Below are positions 1 through 5,937 of a DNA stretch of 5,937 nucleotides, in pieces. The first letter of the stretch is position 1; the number at the start of each line of letters is the position of its first letter. Source of the stretch: an uncultured Lachnospiraceae bacterium (GTDB lineage Bacteria > Bacillota_A > Clostridia > Lachnospirales > Lachnospiraceae); assembly GCA_902795835.1 (NCBI GenBank), contig CADBNA010000280.1, forward strand, positions 1-5,937, read 5' to 3'. The position numbers were made by a program, and so were the translations under genes. The notes beneath the pieces are model-generated. The model did no database searches and was not told the DNA's origin. It was given only the letters and a program-made list of their open reading frames with translations.

Positions 1-127
1 CATGGATGTCCCGGAAAGAGCCCACGCAGGTCAGTTCATCACTGTCCACTGTCATGGTCATAACCGTGTAGCCGTTTTCATCGTTGTGAAATATGATATG
101 TTCTACGTATCCTCTGATGGTGTCCAT
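1..127 (-). CDS. recD2: RecD2-type ATP-dependent DNA helicase, N-terminal fragment (gene continues past the left edge)
   Basis: Only the first 42 codons lie in the window. They read MDTIRGYVEHIIFHNDENGY, then TVMTMTVDSDELTCVGSFRD and IH. The pattern GYVEHIIFxNxENGYTV followed by ELTCVGSF is the start of the N-terminal OB-like domain of RecD2/RecD-like superfamily 1 helicases, 5'-3' helicases involved in DNA repair and recombination in bacteria lacking RecBC. The Walker motifs lie outside the window, so activity cannot be judged. The ATG at 127–125 is chosen because the same frame hits a stop (TAA) at 172–170 with no other ATG between. The ribosome binding site is weak (AAAGAG, about 7 nt upstream). 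The gene follows hisA by 87 nt on the same strand with no clear terminator between, so co-transcription is possible. Identification rests on N-terminal similarity alone. Confidence 0.85.
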   Translation of the reverse strand, partial: MDTIRGYVEHIIFHNDENGYTVMTMTVDSDELTCVGSFRDIH

Positions 128-184
128 GTGTGTTCTCTTTCGGACAGAAAATGTGTTGTCGGGTTCTGTTTACGGATTTTTTAC

Positions 185-190
185 AGTATA
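185..190 (-). promoter_or_regulatory. possible -10 element upstream of recD2
   Basis: On the minus strand the hisA–recD2 gap contains TATACT (190 to 185), five of six matches to the sigma-A -10 consensus. It lies about 58 nt upstream of the recD2 ATG. No convincing -35 hexamer sits 16–18 bp further upstream, so recD2 may instead depend on read-through from hisA. Confidence 0.25.
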
Positions 191-214
191 GGTTATAGGT
201 TTTGAAAGCCGATT

Positions 215-1003
215 CTATATTCGGACGCCGTCACGGCAGATTCTCAAGACCTCTCGGAAATCAAGCGGCCCCCCGAACAGGTCCAGAGCACTTCCTATTG
301 TAACATGAAGATGTCCGCGTCCTGTATCCCGGATCCACCGAAGATCCTCATAGCTTCCTATTCCACCGGCATAGGTAACCGGCACTTCCGTGTGTTCTGC
401 CAAAAGGGTCACAAGCGGCCGCTCCACGCCGGCCGCCCGGCCTTCCACATCCGCCGCGTGCACCAGGAACTCATCGCAAAAGGATGCAAACCTGCGCAGC
501 GTCTCCGGCGTCACCTCCACATCGGTAAACCGCTGCCAGCGGTCAGTAACTATATAATACCGGCTGTCCCGCTTCCGGCAGCTCAGGTCGAGCACCAGAT
601 GCTCTCTGCCTGTTTCCGCGACCAGACGCTCCAGGCGCCCCCAGTCGACCCGGCCTTCCCGAAAGACATAGGAGGTGACGATAACATGGCCGGCACCGGC
701 CTCCAGGTATGCTGCCGCATTCTCAGCCGTGATGCCGCCCCCGATCTGCATGGCTCCCGGCCAGGCGCGCAGCGCCGCTAAAGCCTGCTCTCTTGTTGCT
801 TCATAGAAAGGGGACGACGGAGGATTCAGGAGTATGATATGTCCGTTCGGCAGGTTCATATCCCGGTACAGACGGGCATACCAGGCCGCATCCTTCTCCG
901 AGACATAATTCTCCGCCGCGGCATCTCCCTCATCCCGAAGGGACCCCCCGACAATCTGCTTGATTTTTCCGTTATGAATATCGATGCAGGGACGAAATTC
1001 CAT
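215..1003 (-). CDS. hisA: HisA, eukaryotic-type phosphoribosylformimino-AICAR-phosphate isomerase
   Basis: The product is a 262-residue (beta/alpha)8-barrel isomerase. It converts ProFAR to PRFAR, the Amadori-type fourth step of histidine synthesis, in the cytoplasm. It resembles yeast His6 and the bacterial members of that subfamily more than ordinary bacterial HisA. Shared signatures in order are CIDIHNGKIKQIVGGSL (6–22), ENYVSEKDAAWYARLYRD (31–48), MQIGGGI (85–91), VIVTSYVF (107–114), LVLDLSCRK (136–144), DEFLVHAADVEG (177–188), YAGGIGS (211–217) and TIGSALDLFGG (235–245). The likely catalytic pair is Asp8 and Asp139, and the Gly-rich loops near 213–217 and 235–245 should hold the substrate phosphates. 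The ATG at 1003 is preferred over an in-frame one 48 nt upstream: it has GGAGG (1014–1010) at 6-nt spacing, and homologues start near this residue. The gene looks intact. No other his gene is in the window, and recD2 follows 87 nt downstream. Confidence 0.93.
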   Translation of the reverse strand: MEFRPCIDIHNGKIKQIVGGSLRDEGDAAAENYVSEKDAAWYARLYRDMNLPNGHIILLNPPSSPFYEATREQALAALRAWPGAMQIGGGITAENAAAYLEAGAGHVIVTSYVFREGRVDWGRLERLVAETGREHLVLDLSCRKRDSRYYIVTDRWQRFTDVEVTPETLRRFASFCDEFLVHAADVEGRAAGVERPLVTLLAEHTEVPVTYAGGIGSYEDLRWIRDTGRGHLHVTIGSALDLFGGPLDFREVLRICRDGVRI

Positions 1004-1041
1004 TCTAATCCTCCTGTCGGGACAGTCTTTCCGGTTTTTTA

Positions 1042-1050
1042 ATTCTATCA
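1042..1050 (-). promoter_or_regulatory. candidate extended -10 promoter for hisA
   Basis: The minus strand reads TGATAGAAT (1050 to 1042): a TGn extension followed by TAGAAT, close to the extended -10 of sigma-A promoters. Transcription would start near 1035, giving a leader of about 30 nt that contains the GGAGG site. The -35 region, around 1065–1070, is A/T-rich but not consensus. This would let hisA be transcribed independently of the HTH gene. Confidence 0.38.
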
Positions 1051-1093
1051 CAGAACGAAAAAAATAATTCTTCAGCTTTTACACCTTTAATCC

Positions 1094-1125
1094 GGATAAG
1101 GCGGGAGATATCTCCCGCCTTATCC
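1094..1125. repeat. perfect 32-bp palindrome (possible terminator hairpin or operator)
   Basis: The left arm 1094–1109 (GGATAAGGCGGGAGAT) and the right arm 1110–1125 (ATCTCCCGCCTTATCC) are exact reverse complements with no spacer. As RNA it would form a long hairpin of about 14 bp with a tetraloop, with a GC-rich core. It lies 36 nt beyond the stop of the HTH gene and about 90 nt before the hisA start, where a terminator separating the two would be expected. However, no U-run follows directly on either strand. On the plus strand the downstream sequence is ATACTATCATTTTC. On the minus strand the nearest T-run, at about 1066–1060, is over 20 nt away. A non-canonical terminator, a dimer-binding operator or a dispersed repeat copy are all possible. 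Confidence 0.7.
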
Positions 1126-1161
1126 ATACTATCATTTTCTTTCAGATGCCACAACCGGAAC

Positions 1162-1392
1162 TCACCCGTCTGTCTGCGTCTTTTTTACAATTGCATACAC
1201 CAGTTTTTTTCTGTCGAAAAGCAGCTCCCGGTCGGCCAGGCGCTCCTCTGCCAGATAAGCGCGGATGTCATCCAGATCTCTCTGGATCGTGCGGGTATCC
1301 ACACCGAACCGATTTGCCTCCTCCACTTTTACAATCCCTTTCCCCTGCATCATCCGGTCATACATGCTCAGAACTCTCATCGCTTTCGACAT
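1162..1392 (-). CDS. small stand-alone HTH protein resembling the N-terminal domain of WYL-family regulators
   Basis: The product has 76 residues and starts MSKAMRVLSMYDRMMQGKGI. A helical segment at about 3–16 is followed by a helix-turn-helix at about 20–46, with VEEANRFGVDTRTIQRDLDD at 23–42. A wing follows at about 55–69 (RELLFDRKKLVYAIV). This layout matches the DNA-binding part of HTH_11/DeoR-like WYL regulators, which usually run to about 300 residues with a ligand-sensing WYL domain. Here the protein stops just after the wing. The following 158 nt before hisA hold the palindrome and no remnant of a WYL domain in any frame, so this is either a genuine mini-regulator or a cleanly truncated one. 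The ATG at 1392 is chosen over an in-frame one 36 nt upstream because GGGAGGG lies 6 nt before it and the family begins near this residue. Its target is unknown; the divergent moxR operon, hisA or its own promoter are options. Confidence 0.75.
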   Translation of the reverse strand: MSKAMRVLSMYDRMMQGKGIVKVEEANRFGVDTRTIQRDLDDIRAYLAEERLADRELLFDRKKLVYAIVKKTQTDG

Positions 1393-1486
1393 CTGTTTCC
1401 CTCCCAGGCACAGCTTCCTGCTGATCATATCCGTCTCTTTTCAACGCCTTCTGTGCAGATAGACATATGGTGACAAAGAAAAGTTC

Positions 1487-1504
1487 AAATTCGCGGCTGA
1501 ATTT
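1487..1504. repeat. short inverted repeat, operator-like
   Basis: AAATTC (1487–1492) and GAATTT (1499–1504) are reverse complements around a 6-bp centre (GCGGCT). The dyad lies about 95 bp upstream of the HTH gene start. Its size and symmetry fit a dimeric regulator site, but six-base arms can occur by chance. Confidence 0.25.
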
Positions 1505-1515
1505 CAGCGTGTTCA

Positions 1516-1550
1516 GGAAAAAAACAGTTCCTGCCGGGAAGAAAAAACAG
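1516..1550. repeat. imperfect direct repeat with A-tracts
   Basis: GGAAAAAAACAG (1516–1527) recurs as GGAAGAAAAAACAG (1537–1550). The A-tract centres are about 23 bp apart, roughly two helical turns, which could bend the DNA upstream of the moxR promoter. This is weak evidence for a function. Confidence 0.3.
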
Positions 1551-1639
1551 ACCAGGCGCCTCCAGGCAAAACCTCATAGACATATATTGTCCTTTATCTT
1601 GCCGGATGCACGCTCCGACTGGCTGTATGCTGTATTTTA

Positions 1640-1648
1640 TGCTATAGT
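1640..1648 (+). promoter_or_regulatory. candidate extended -10 promoter for the moxR–DUF58–transglutaminase operon
   Basis: The sequence TGCTATAGT is a TGn extension plus TATAGT, five of six matches to the -10 consensus. The -35 region at about 1620–1625 (TGGCTG) is poor, as is common for extended -10 promoters. Transcription would begin near 1655, leaving a leader of about 77 nt before the moxR start. No other good promoter is seen between here and the gene. Confidence 0.42.
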
Positions 1649-1731
1649 TTCATTACAGTTGTCCGGCACACGCCTGACCGGATCAGCGCAGGGGTTCGGG
1701 AATACTGCAGAGCTGCAGGAAGGAAACATGA

Positions 1732-2676
1732 ATGGATGCAAGAGTTCGGGAAATCTGTGAGAGCGTCGGAAAGGTCATCATAGGAAAGAATACCGTCATC
1801 CGGCGGGTACTGATGGCATTTCTGTCAGAAGGGCATATTCTGCTGGAAGATGTGCCCGGTACCGGGAAGACGACGCTGGCCCTGACTTTTGCGAGAGTCC
1901 TGGGGCTGGACAGCAGACGTGTCCAGTTCAATCCGGATACCCTTCCGTCTGATATCATCGGATTTTCCGTGTATGATCACGTAAGCGGACAGCTGGTCTA
2001 CCAGGAAGGGGCTGTCATGACCCATCTGCTTCTTGCCGACGAGATCAACCGGACGTCCAGCAAAACGCAGGCAGCGCTTCTGGAGGCGATGCAGGAAAGA
2101 CAGGTTACCGTGGATGGCACTGCGCATCCGCTGCCTGAACCCTTTCTTGTGATTGCCACACAGAATCCGGCCGGGTCAGTAGGAACCCAGCTGCTGCCGA
2201 ACGCGCAGCTGGATCGTTTTCTTGTGCGGCTGTCCATGGGATATCCGGAGCGGAAAAGTCAGATCAGCATTATGAAAGAACGCCACATGCAGGATCCACT
2301 GGACAGCTGTAAAGCCGTCGTTTCCAGCAGGGAATTTTCAGACATGTCAGCTGCCGTCCGCAGAATCTATGTGAGCGACAGGATCTATGAATATATCGCG
2401 GATCTCATTGAAGCGACCCGCTCACATCCGATGGTGGAGCTCGGTGTCAGCCCCAGAGGCGGCCTCGCCCTCTGCCGTATGGCAAAAGCCGCAGCTTATG
2501 TGAACGGCAGAGATTATGTGACCCCGGAGGATGTACGGGAGGTGTTTTCGGATGTCTGTTCCCACAGGCTGCTTCTTTCTCCGCAGGCCCGTCTGCATGA
2601 GCAGGATGCAGACAGTATCCTGTCGGCCATTCTGAAAACGGTCTCTGATCCCGAAACAGATAATCTCCATCTGTAA
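1732..2676 (+). CDS. MoxR-family AAA+ ATPase
   Basis: The product is 314 residues, the usual length for MoxR ATPases, which act as hexameric chaperone-like remodelling enzymes in the cytoplasm. The AAA+ motifs are complete: Walker A VPGTGKTT (41–48), Walker B LLLADEINR (99–107) with Asp103 and Glu104, sensor 1 ATQNP (142–146), an arginine-finger region LPNAQLDRF (155–163), and sensor 2 GVSPRG (238–243) with Arg242. The helical lid follows (about 245–305). The ATG at 1732 has AGGAAGGA (1717–1724) 7 nt upstream. An ATG at 1728 is out of frame and soon reaches a stop. The gene heads a cassette with DUF58 and transglutaminase-fold genes, as in the yeaC–yeaD–yebA cluster of Bacillus subtilis (from memory). 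MoxR is thought to act on the VWA-like DUF58 protein; the substrate here is unknown. Confidence 0.95.
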   Translation: MDARVREICESVGKVIIGKNTVIRRVLMAFLSEGHILLEDVPGTGKTTLALTFARVLGLDSRRVQFNPDTLPSDIIGFSVYDHVSGQLVYQEGAVMTHLLLADEINRTSSKTQAALLEAMQERQVTVDGTAHPLPEPFLVIATQNPAGSVGTQLLPNAQLDRFLVRLSMGYPERKSQISIMKERHMQDPLDSCKAVVSSREFSDMSAAVRRIYVSDRIYEYIADLIEATRSHPMVELGVSPRGGLALCRMAKAAAYVNGRDYVTPEDVREVFSDVCSHRLLLSPQARLHEQDADSILSAILKTVSDPETDNLHL

Positions 2677-2724
2677 ACCGCTGAAGCGCCGAAGTGGTGC
2701 GGAACACTTTTTCAGGGCTGAATC

Positions 2725-3906
2725 ATGAAGCATCCTCCCTCAACACCCCATACCGGATCGGGATTCAGACGGGCTGCCGCCTGGCTCTTGTGGATCGCTT
2801 TGCTTGTTCTCACCGGAATTGCGGCCTTATTCAGCAGACGAATACCGGTGAAAGGGGCTTTTCTGGTCTGTCTTCTTGTGCCGGGTATCTCTTTGCTCAA
2901 CAACAGGCTTGTCAGGAAGAAACTGTCTGCCGGAATCACGCTGCCTCTCTCTGCGGCTAAGGGCAGACCTGCGGAAGGGTGCATCACCCTCCGCAATGAG
3001 GGATTTCCGGCCAGCGGCAAGGTCTCAGTGATCCTCTCCGTCACCAATGTGCTGACAGGAGAGAATACGAAACAGCTGCTGCTTCTGTCTGCTCCGTCAC
3101 GTGGGAGCTCCTCCACACACTTTATTCTGTCCTCTGTTCACTGCGGCACAATTGAATGTGTGGCGGAGGATATGGTCCTGTATGACTGGTTTGGGCTGTT
3201 CCGACAACGTGTCTTTCTGCAGGCTTCCGGCTCACTTCTCATTCTTCCGGACACCTTCCCTGTGGATATTCAGGAGTCGGCTTTTTTGACGGAAGCATAC
3301 AGCCCGGAAGAGCAGGACAGCATCAGGGGCACAGAAGATCCTGCCGAGATCCGCAGCCTGCGGGAATATCGGGCAGGCGATCCTGTCAGGCAGATTCACT
3401 GGAAGCTTTCCGCCAAAAGGGGCGTCCCGGTTCTGAAGGAAATCAGCCGCCCTGTCAGCCGCACCCTCCTTCTGTTCTGGGATAAGGTTCACGGTGCAGA
3501 CCCCCGCGCAACAGATGCCCTTGCAGAAGCAGTCTGCTCTCTCGCTCTCAGTCTGGCCCGCCGGCAGATTCCCTTTGCGTTTGGCTGGCGGGGACGAAAC
3601 GGCACAGAAATAAAAGTCATCACGGATGAAGATGCAGCCATCCAGGCGGTCTCCCTGGTTCTGCGATACGGTCCGGATCCGGGATGTTCAGACCCTTCAG
3701 GCTCGTTGGAACCCGTAAAAGAAGCGGAACGATATGCGCGTACGCTCTGGTTTTCCGTCGTTTATCCTTTCGAATCAATGGCTTTTCTCTCGGCGGAAAG
3801 TATTGTCTATCTGTGCGGAGAAACGCTTCCGGACCGCGGCAGCCTGCTTACCGTTTTCTTTACGCCGGATGAGTCCCGTGAGATGCTGCGTATCCTCAGG
3901 CTTTGA
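2725..3906 (+). CDS. membrane-anchored DUF58 domain protein (MoxR partner)
   Basis: The product has 393 residues. Two hydrophobic helices at about 17–36 and 43–59 form an N-terminal hairpin anchor, and a beta-rich region follows (about 68–175). The DUF58 signature lies at 211–238: SLREYRAGDPVRQIHWKLSA and onward, with the conserved R-x-Y-x-x-G-D-x-x-R-x-I-x-W pattern (Arg213, Tyr215, Gly218, Asp219, Arg222, Ile224, Trp226). The remainder looks like a VWA-like fold, but the expected DxSxS metal site after the first strand is not obvious: the strand reads RTLLLFWDKVHG (246–257). The ATG at 2725 is bounded by an in-frame TGA at 2719, and AGGG (2714–2717) gives a weak ribosome binding site. It lies 48 nt after moxR, which supports one transcript. 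The family is placed between MoxR ATPases and membrane transglutaminase-like proteins; its molecular role is not established. Confidence 0.92.
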   Translation: MKHPPSTPHTGSGFRRAAAWLLWIALLVLTGIAALFSRRIPVKGAFLVCLLVPGISLLNNRLVRKKLSAGITLPLSAAKGRPAEGCITLRNEGFPASGKVSVILSVTNVLTGENTKQLLLLSAPSRGSSSTHFILSSVHCGTIECVAEDMVLYDWFGLFRQRVFLQASGSLLILPDTFPVDIQESAFLTEAYSPEEQDSIRGTEDPAEIRSLREYRAGDPVRQIHWKLSAKRGVPVLKEISRPVSRTLLLFWDKVHGADPRATDALAEAVCSLALSLARRQIPFAFGWRGRNGTEIKVITDEDAAIQAVSLVLRYGPDPGCSDPSGSLEPVKEAERYARTLWFSVVYPFESMAFLSAESIVYLCGETLPDRGSLLTVFFTPDESREMLRILRL

Positions 3907-3970
3907 TTCAAACGGCTGGCCGGGATTCATAATGCGCCGGACAGCCGGATACTCATGGAAAGGAATCCCT

Positions 3971-5937
3971 ATGTCTTCTCTCAGTGTTCAGATTCGGCAT
4001 ACGGACAGGATCTCCTGCCAGGAGGTTCTCCTTACCCTGCTCTCTTCAGCTCTCAGTATTGCCGGCTGTGCGGCTCTGCTTATTCCAGGCTTTCCGCATA
4101 TAGAAGAGCCCTGGTTCTTCTATGCGCTCTGCGGCATTCTGCTGTCATCTCTTTTTTGCGCACTGCACATTGCCGGCCGCGGAAGAATCCTGGTTTTTAC
4201 TGTCAGCAGTATTGTCCTTCTGCTGTTTTTTATATTGTTTGGCACCTTCCGGAACGGGCTTTTCACCCTTTCAAATGATCTTCTCGTTTTCCTGACCGGA
4301 AAAACCGGCCGTATTCATCCGTACTTCCGGACAGAAGGAAGTGCGGGCGTGCATCTGGTCATCATGCTCTATCTGACGCTCGGATCCCTGATTGCCGCTT
4401 CCGGAGCATATAAAAAACGCCTGTTCTTACCCGCAGCACTTCTCATCGGTTCTTCAGCTGCCGCCGCAGCGGGATTTCCTTCCTCTGCCTGGTCGCTGCC
4501 CATATGTCTGGCGGCAGTCCTCGTGGTTCTGTCTTCCCCGCGCGAGAATACGTCCTCCCGGCGCAGTTCCCGCACCGGCCTGGTTTTCCTTCTGCTGCCG
4601 CTCCTTCTCGCGTCTGCCATTGCCGCTGCCATATGTGCCGGCGGCGCAGTGACGGCCGGAGGCCGCGTTTCCGCTGCAGACACGGCAGCAGAAAATATCC
4701 TTCATTTTCTGCATGTCCTCCGTTTCGAACTGTCCGGAAAAAACGGTATGCCGGAAGGAAATCTGCCGCGCTACGCGCCGCCCGATGATGACGGCACGCT
4801 TATGCTCCGTCTGAACATGAGCAGGCCTGAAAAGATATATTTGCGGGGCTTCACCGGAGATACTTACGAAAATTCCGTATGGTCCGGCCTGAGCAGCGAA
4901 CAGAATATTGCCTTTGCCCCTCTTTTTTCTGCGCTTCATGAAAACGGTTTTTACGGGCAGGCCATGATTTCTTCTGCGGCAGAAGCTGTGCAGGAGACCG
5001 GAAGTGAAGAGATCTCTCTCCGGATCAGACCTGCAGGAGCATGCCGTCGATACCGGTATCTGCCCTATGGGCTGTCTGATTCCTCCGTCCTGGATCCCCG
5101 TTATATCGGAGATGCGGGAATGCCGGATTCATGGACGGACACGGGCACCGGACATGAAAGTGAGATTTCCTGTCTCTCCGGAAGCCTTCCGGAGTGGTAT
5201 GCCGTGAGCCTTTCCCTGGCCGGAACTCCTCTGTCTGAAAAGCCGGCCGGCGGGGAAAGCAGCCAGGACGCAGCTGCGCATTATCTTCAGCTGGAGCAGG
5301 CGTACTATGAGTATGCGCTGCAGACGGACCGGCAGCTGTCCGAGGAGGCGGCCCTGATCTGCGGGGAGGTGTTCGGAACCGAGCCGGAGAGCAGACAGCT
5401 AGGGGAAATACTAAACCTTGTGCAGCAGACGCTGGGCGACGGTTTCAGCTACGAAGAAAACCCCGATTTCTGTCGTACAGACGGAAAAGCCGCGGAGGAG
5501 GATGTTCTGGCAGTATTCCTGACCAGCCGCTATGGGGCTTCTGTTCACTATGCCACAGCCGCCGCCGTCATGCTCCGCTATCTCGGCGTCCCGGCCAGGT
5601 ATGCAGAGGGATATCTTCTGTCGGCAGAAGAGGCTGCTGACTTCTCACCCGGAGAAGAAATCCTTCTGACAGCCGGTCATGCCCATGCGTGGGCAGAGTT
5701 TTACCTGCGCGGCATCGGCTGGGTTCCCTTTGAGTCGGCTCCGGGATTCATTGACAATGACGATCTGAGCCGGGTGCTTTCCCTGGCAGAAGACGCAGAG
5801 GCTGGCACCGGCAGCGGCCCCCTCTTCTCCCAGGCAGAGCTTCGCTATGTATCCGGTATTCACAATCCCATGGAGGAACCATCGGAAAAAGATTTCCCGC
5901 CGCGCTGGAAAACAGAATATCTGCAGATCCTCCTGCC
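3971..5937 (+). CDS. polytopic membrane protein with extracytoplasmic transglutaminase-like domain (3' end outside the window)
   Basis: The frame is open from 3971 to the window edge (655 residues plus two bases). It starts MSSLSVQIRHTDRISCQEVL with GGAAAGGA (3957–3964) 6 nt upstream, 64 nt after the DUF58 gene. About seven hydrophobic helices fill residues 17–225 (near 17–40, 47–69, 72–94, 127–146, 151–169, 173–189 and 203–224). An extracytoplasmic region includes IYLRGFTGDTYENSVW (289–304), a motif recalled from this family. The transglutaminase core is at about 480–595: LTSRYGASVHYATAAAVMLR (517–536), GVPARYAEGYL (539–549), HAHAWAEFY (570–578) and GWVPFESAPGF (583–593). His572 and Glu588 fit the second and third catalytic positions, but the nucleophile position holds Ser524 (TCT at 5540–5542) instead of Cys. 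A further C-terminal membrane helix is usual in this family and would lie beyond the window. The role is presumably in the envelope, together with the two upstream genes. Confidence 0.9.
   Translation, partial: MSSLSVQIRHTDRISCQEVLLTLLSSALSIAGCAALLIPGFPHIEEPWFFYALCGILLSSLFCALHIAGRGRILVFTVSSIVLLLFFILFGTFRNGLFTLSNDLLVFLTGKTGRIHPYFRTEGSAGVHLVIMLYLTLGSLIAASGAYKKRLFLPAALLIGSSAAAAAGFPSSAWSLPICLAAVLVVLSSPRENTSSRRSSRTGLVFLLLPLLLASAIAAAICAGGAVTAGGRVSAADTAAENILHFLHVLRFELSGKNGMPEGNLPRYAPPDDDGTLMLRLNMSRPEKIYLRGFTGDTYENSVWSGLSSEQNIAFAPLFSALHENGFYGQAMISSAAEAVQETGSEEISLRIRPAGACRRYRYLPYGLSDSSVLDPRYIGDAGMPDSWTDTGTGHESEISCLSGSLPEWYAVSLSLAGTPLSEKPAGGESSQDAAAHYLQLEQAYYEYALQTDRQLSEEAALICGEVFGTEPESRQLGEILNLVQQTLGDGFSYEENPDFCRTDGKAAEEDVLAVFLTSRYGASVHYATAAAVMLRYLGVPARYAEGYLLSAEEAADFSPGEEILLTAGHAHAWAEFYLRGIGWVPFESAPGFIDNDDLSRVLSLAEDAEAGTGSGPLFSQAELRYVSGIHNPMEEPSEKDFPPRWKTEYLQILL

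Larger units (their letters stand above)
1393..1731. other. divergent intergenic region between the HTH gene and the moxR operon
   Basis: These 339 bp separate the leftward HTH gene from the rightward moxR gene and must hold both promoters. I see no convincing gene. An open frame starting with ATG at 1467 and running past the moxR start lacks a ribosome binding site and any family resemblance. Visible elements, described separately, are an extended -10 at 1640–1648, a small dyad at 1487–1504 and a paired A-tract repeat at 1516–1550. For the HTH gene the only hint is TATGAT on the minus strand (about 1428–1423) without a good -35. CTGCAG occurs twice (1705–1710 and 1713–1718) just before the moxR ribosome binding site. 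Confidence 0.6.

Noticed and set aside
2..205. 67-codon plus-strand frame at the left edge
   Set aside because: The minus strand here encodes the recognisable start of RecD2, so this frame is its shadow.
305..781. 158-codon open frame on the plus strand
   Set aside because: It lies antisense to hisA, whose protein has clear family motifs along its whole length. The translation is rich in His, Pro and Arg with no recognisable domain.
1014..1025. CTGTC-GG-GACAG dyad next to the hisA ribosome binding site
   Set aside because: Five-base arms with a two-base loop cannot form a stable RNA hairpin, so a role in translation control is not supported.
1705..1718. CTGCAG repeated twice just before the moxR ribosome binding site
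   Set aside because: It is too short to distinguish from chance, and it overlaps the ribosome binding site by only two bases.
1467..1760. 97-codon plus-strand frame covering most of the intergenic region
   Set aside because: It has no ribosome binding site before its ATG, has a Lys/Arg-rich composition without family features, and runs out of frame into moxR. It also covers the likely operon promoter.
2712..3116. 134-codon minus-strand frame
   Set aside because: It is antisense to the 5' part of the DUF58 gene, and no domain or ribosome binding site supports it.
3955..4278. 107-codon plus-strand frame starting just before the transglutaminase-like gene
   Set aside because: It is out of frame with the long open frame from 3971, which has hydrophobic helices and the better-placed ribosome binding site. 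It ends without a family match.
4454..4939. 161-codon open frame on the minus strand
   Set aside because: It is antisense to the transglutaminase-like gene in a GC-rich stretch where long spurious frames are expected. Its product is low-complexity and Arg/Gly/Ala-rich.

Overview
The window looks chromosomal and comes from a low- to mid-GC Gram-positive bacterium of the class Clostridia, most likely Lachnospiraceae-like. Three things suggest this: a RecD2-type helicase, a 'eukaryotic-type' HisA that some Clostridia carry, and a MoxR–DUF58–transglutaminase operon with strong GGAGG-type ribosome binding sites. The taxonomic call is inference from gene content, not from a marker gene.

Layout. 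The left part (1–1392) is transcribed leftward. From the centre outward it holds a 76-residue helix-turn-helix protein resembling the DNA-binding half of a WYL-family regulator (1392–1162), a perfect 32-bp palindrome (1094–1125), a complete hisA of the eukaryotic type (1003–215), and the first 42 codons of recD2 (127 to the left edge). The right part (1732–5937) is transcribed rightward as one apparent operon: a MoxR AAA+ ATPase (1732–2676), a membrane-anchored DUF58 protein (2725–3906), and a polytopic membrane protein with an extracytoplasmic transglutaminase-like domain (from 3971, running off the right edge). The two halves diverge from a 339-bp non-coding region (1393–1731), which has a candidate extended -10 promoter for the rightward operon and some weak repeats.

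Functions. The rightward trio is a widespread gene cassette: a MoxR ATPase, a DUF58 partner, and a transglutaminase-fold membrane protein, thought to act in envelope maturation or stress. Here the transglutaminase domain has Ser (residue 524) where the catalytic Cys is expected, while the His and acidic positions are kept, so it may be a pseudo-enzyme. The leftward genes are not obviously related to one another. hisA has no other histidine gene beside it in the window, and the small regulator has no effector domain.

No tRNA, rRNA, CRISPR array, insertion sequence or clear defence or biosynthetic system is visible. The items most worth a second look are the Cys-to-Ser change, the eukaryotic-type HisA, the orphan HTH protein and the long perfect palindrome.
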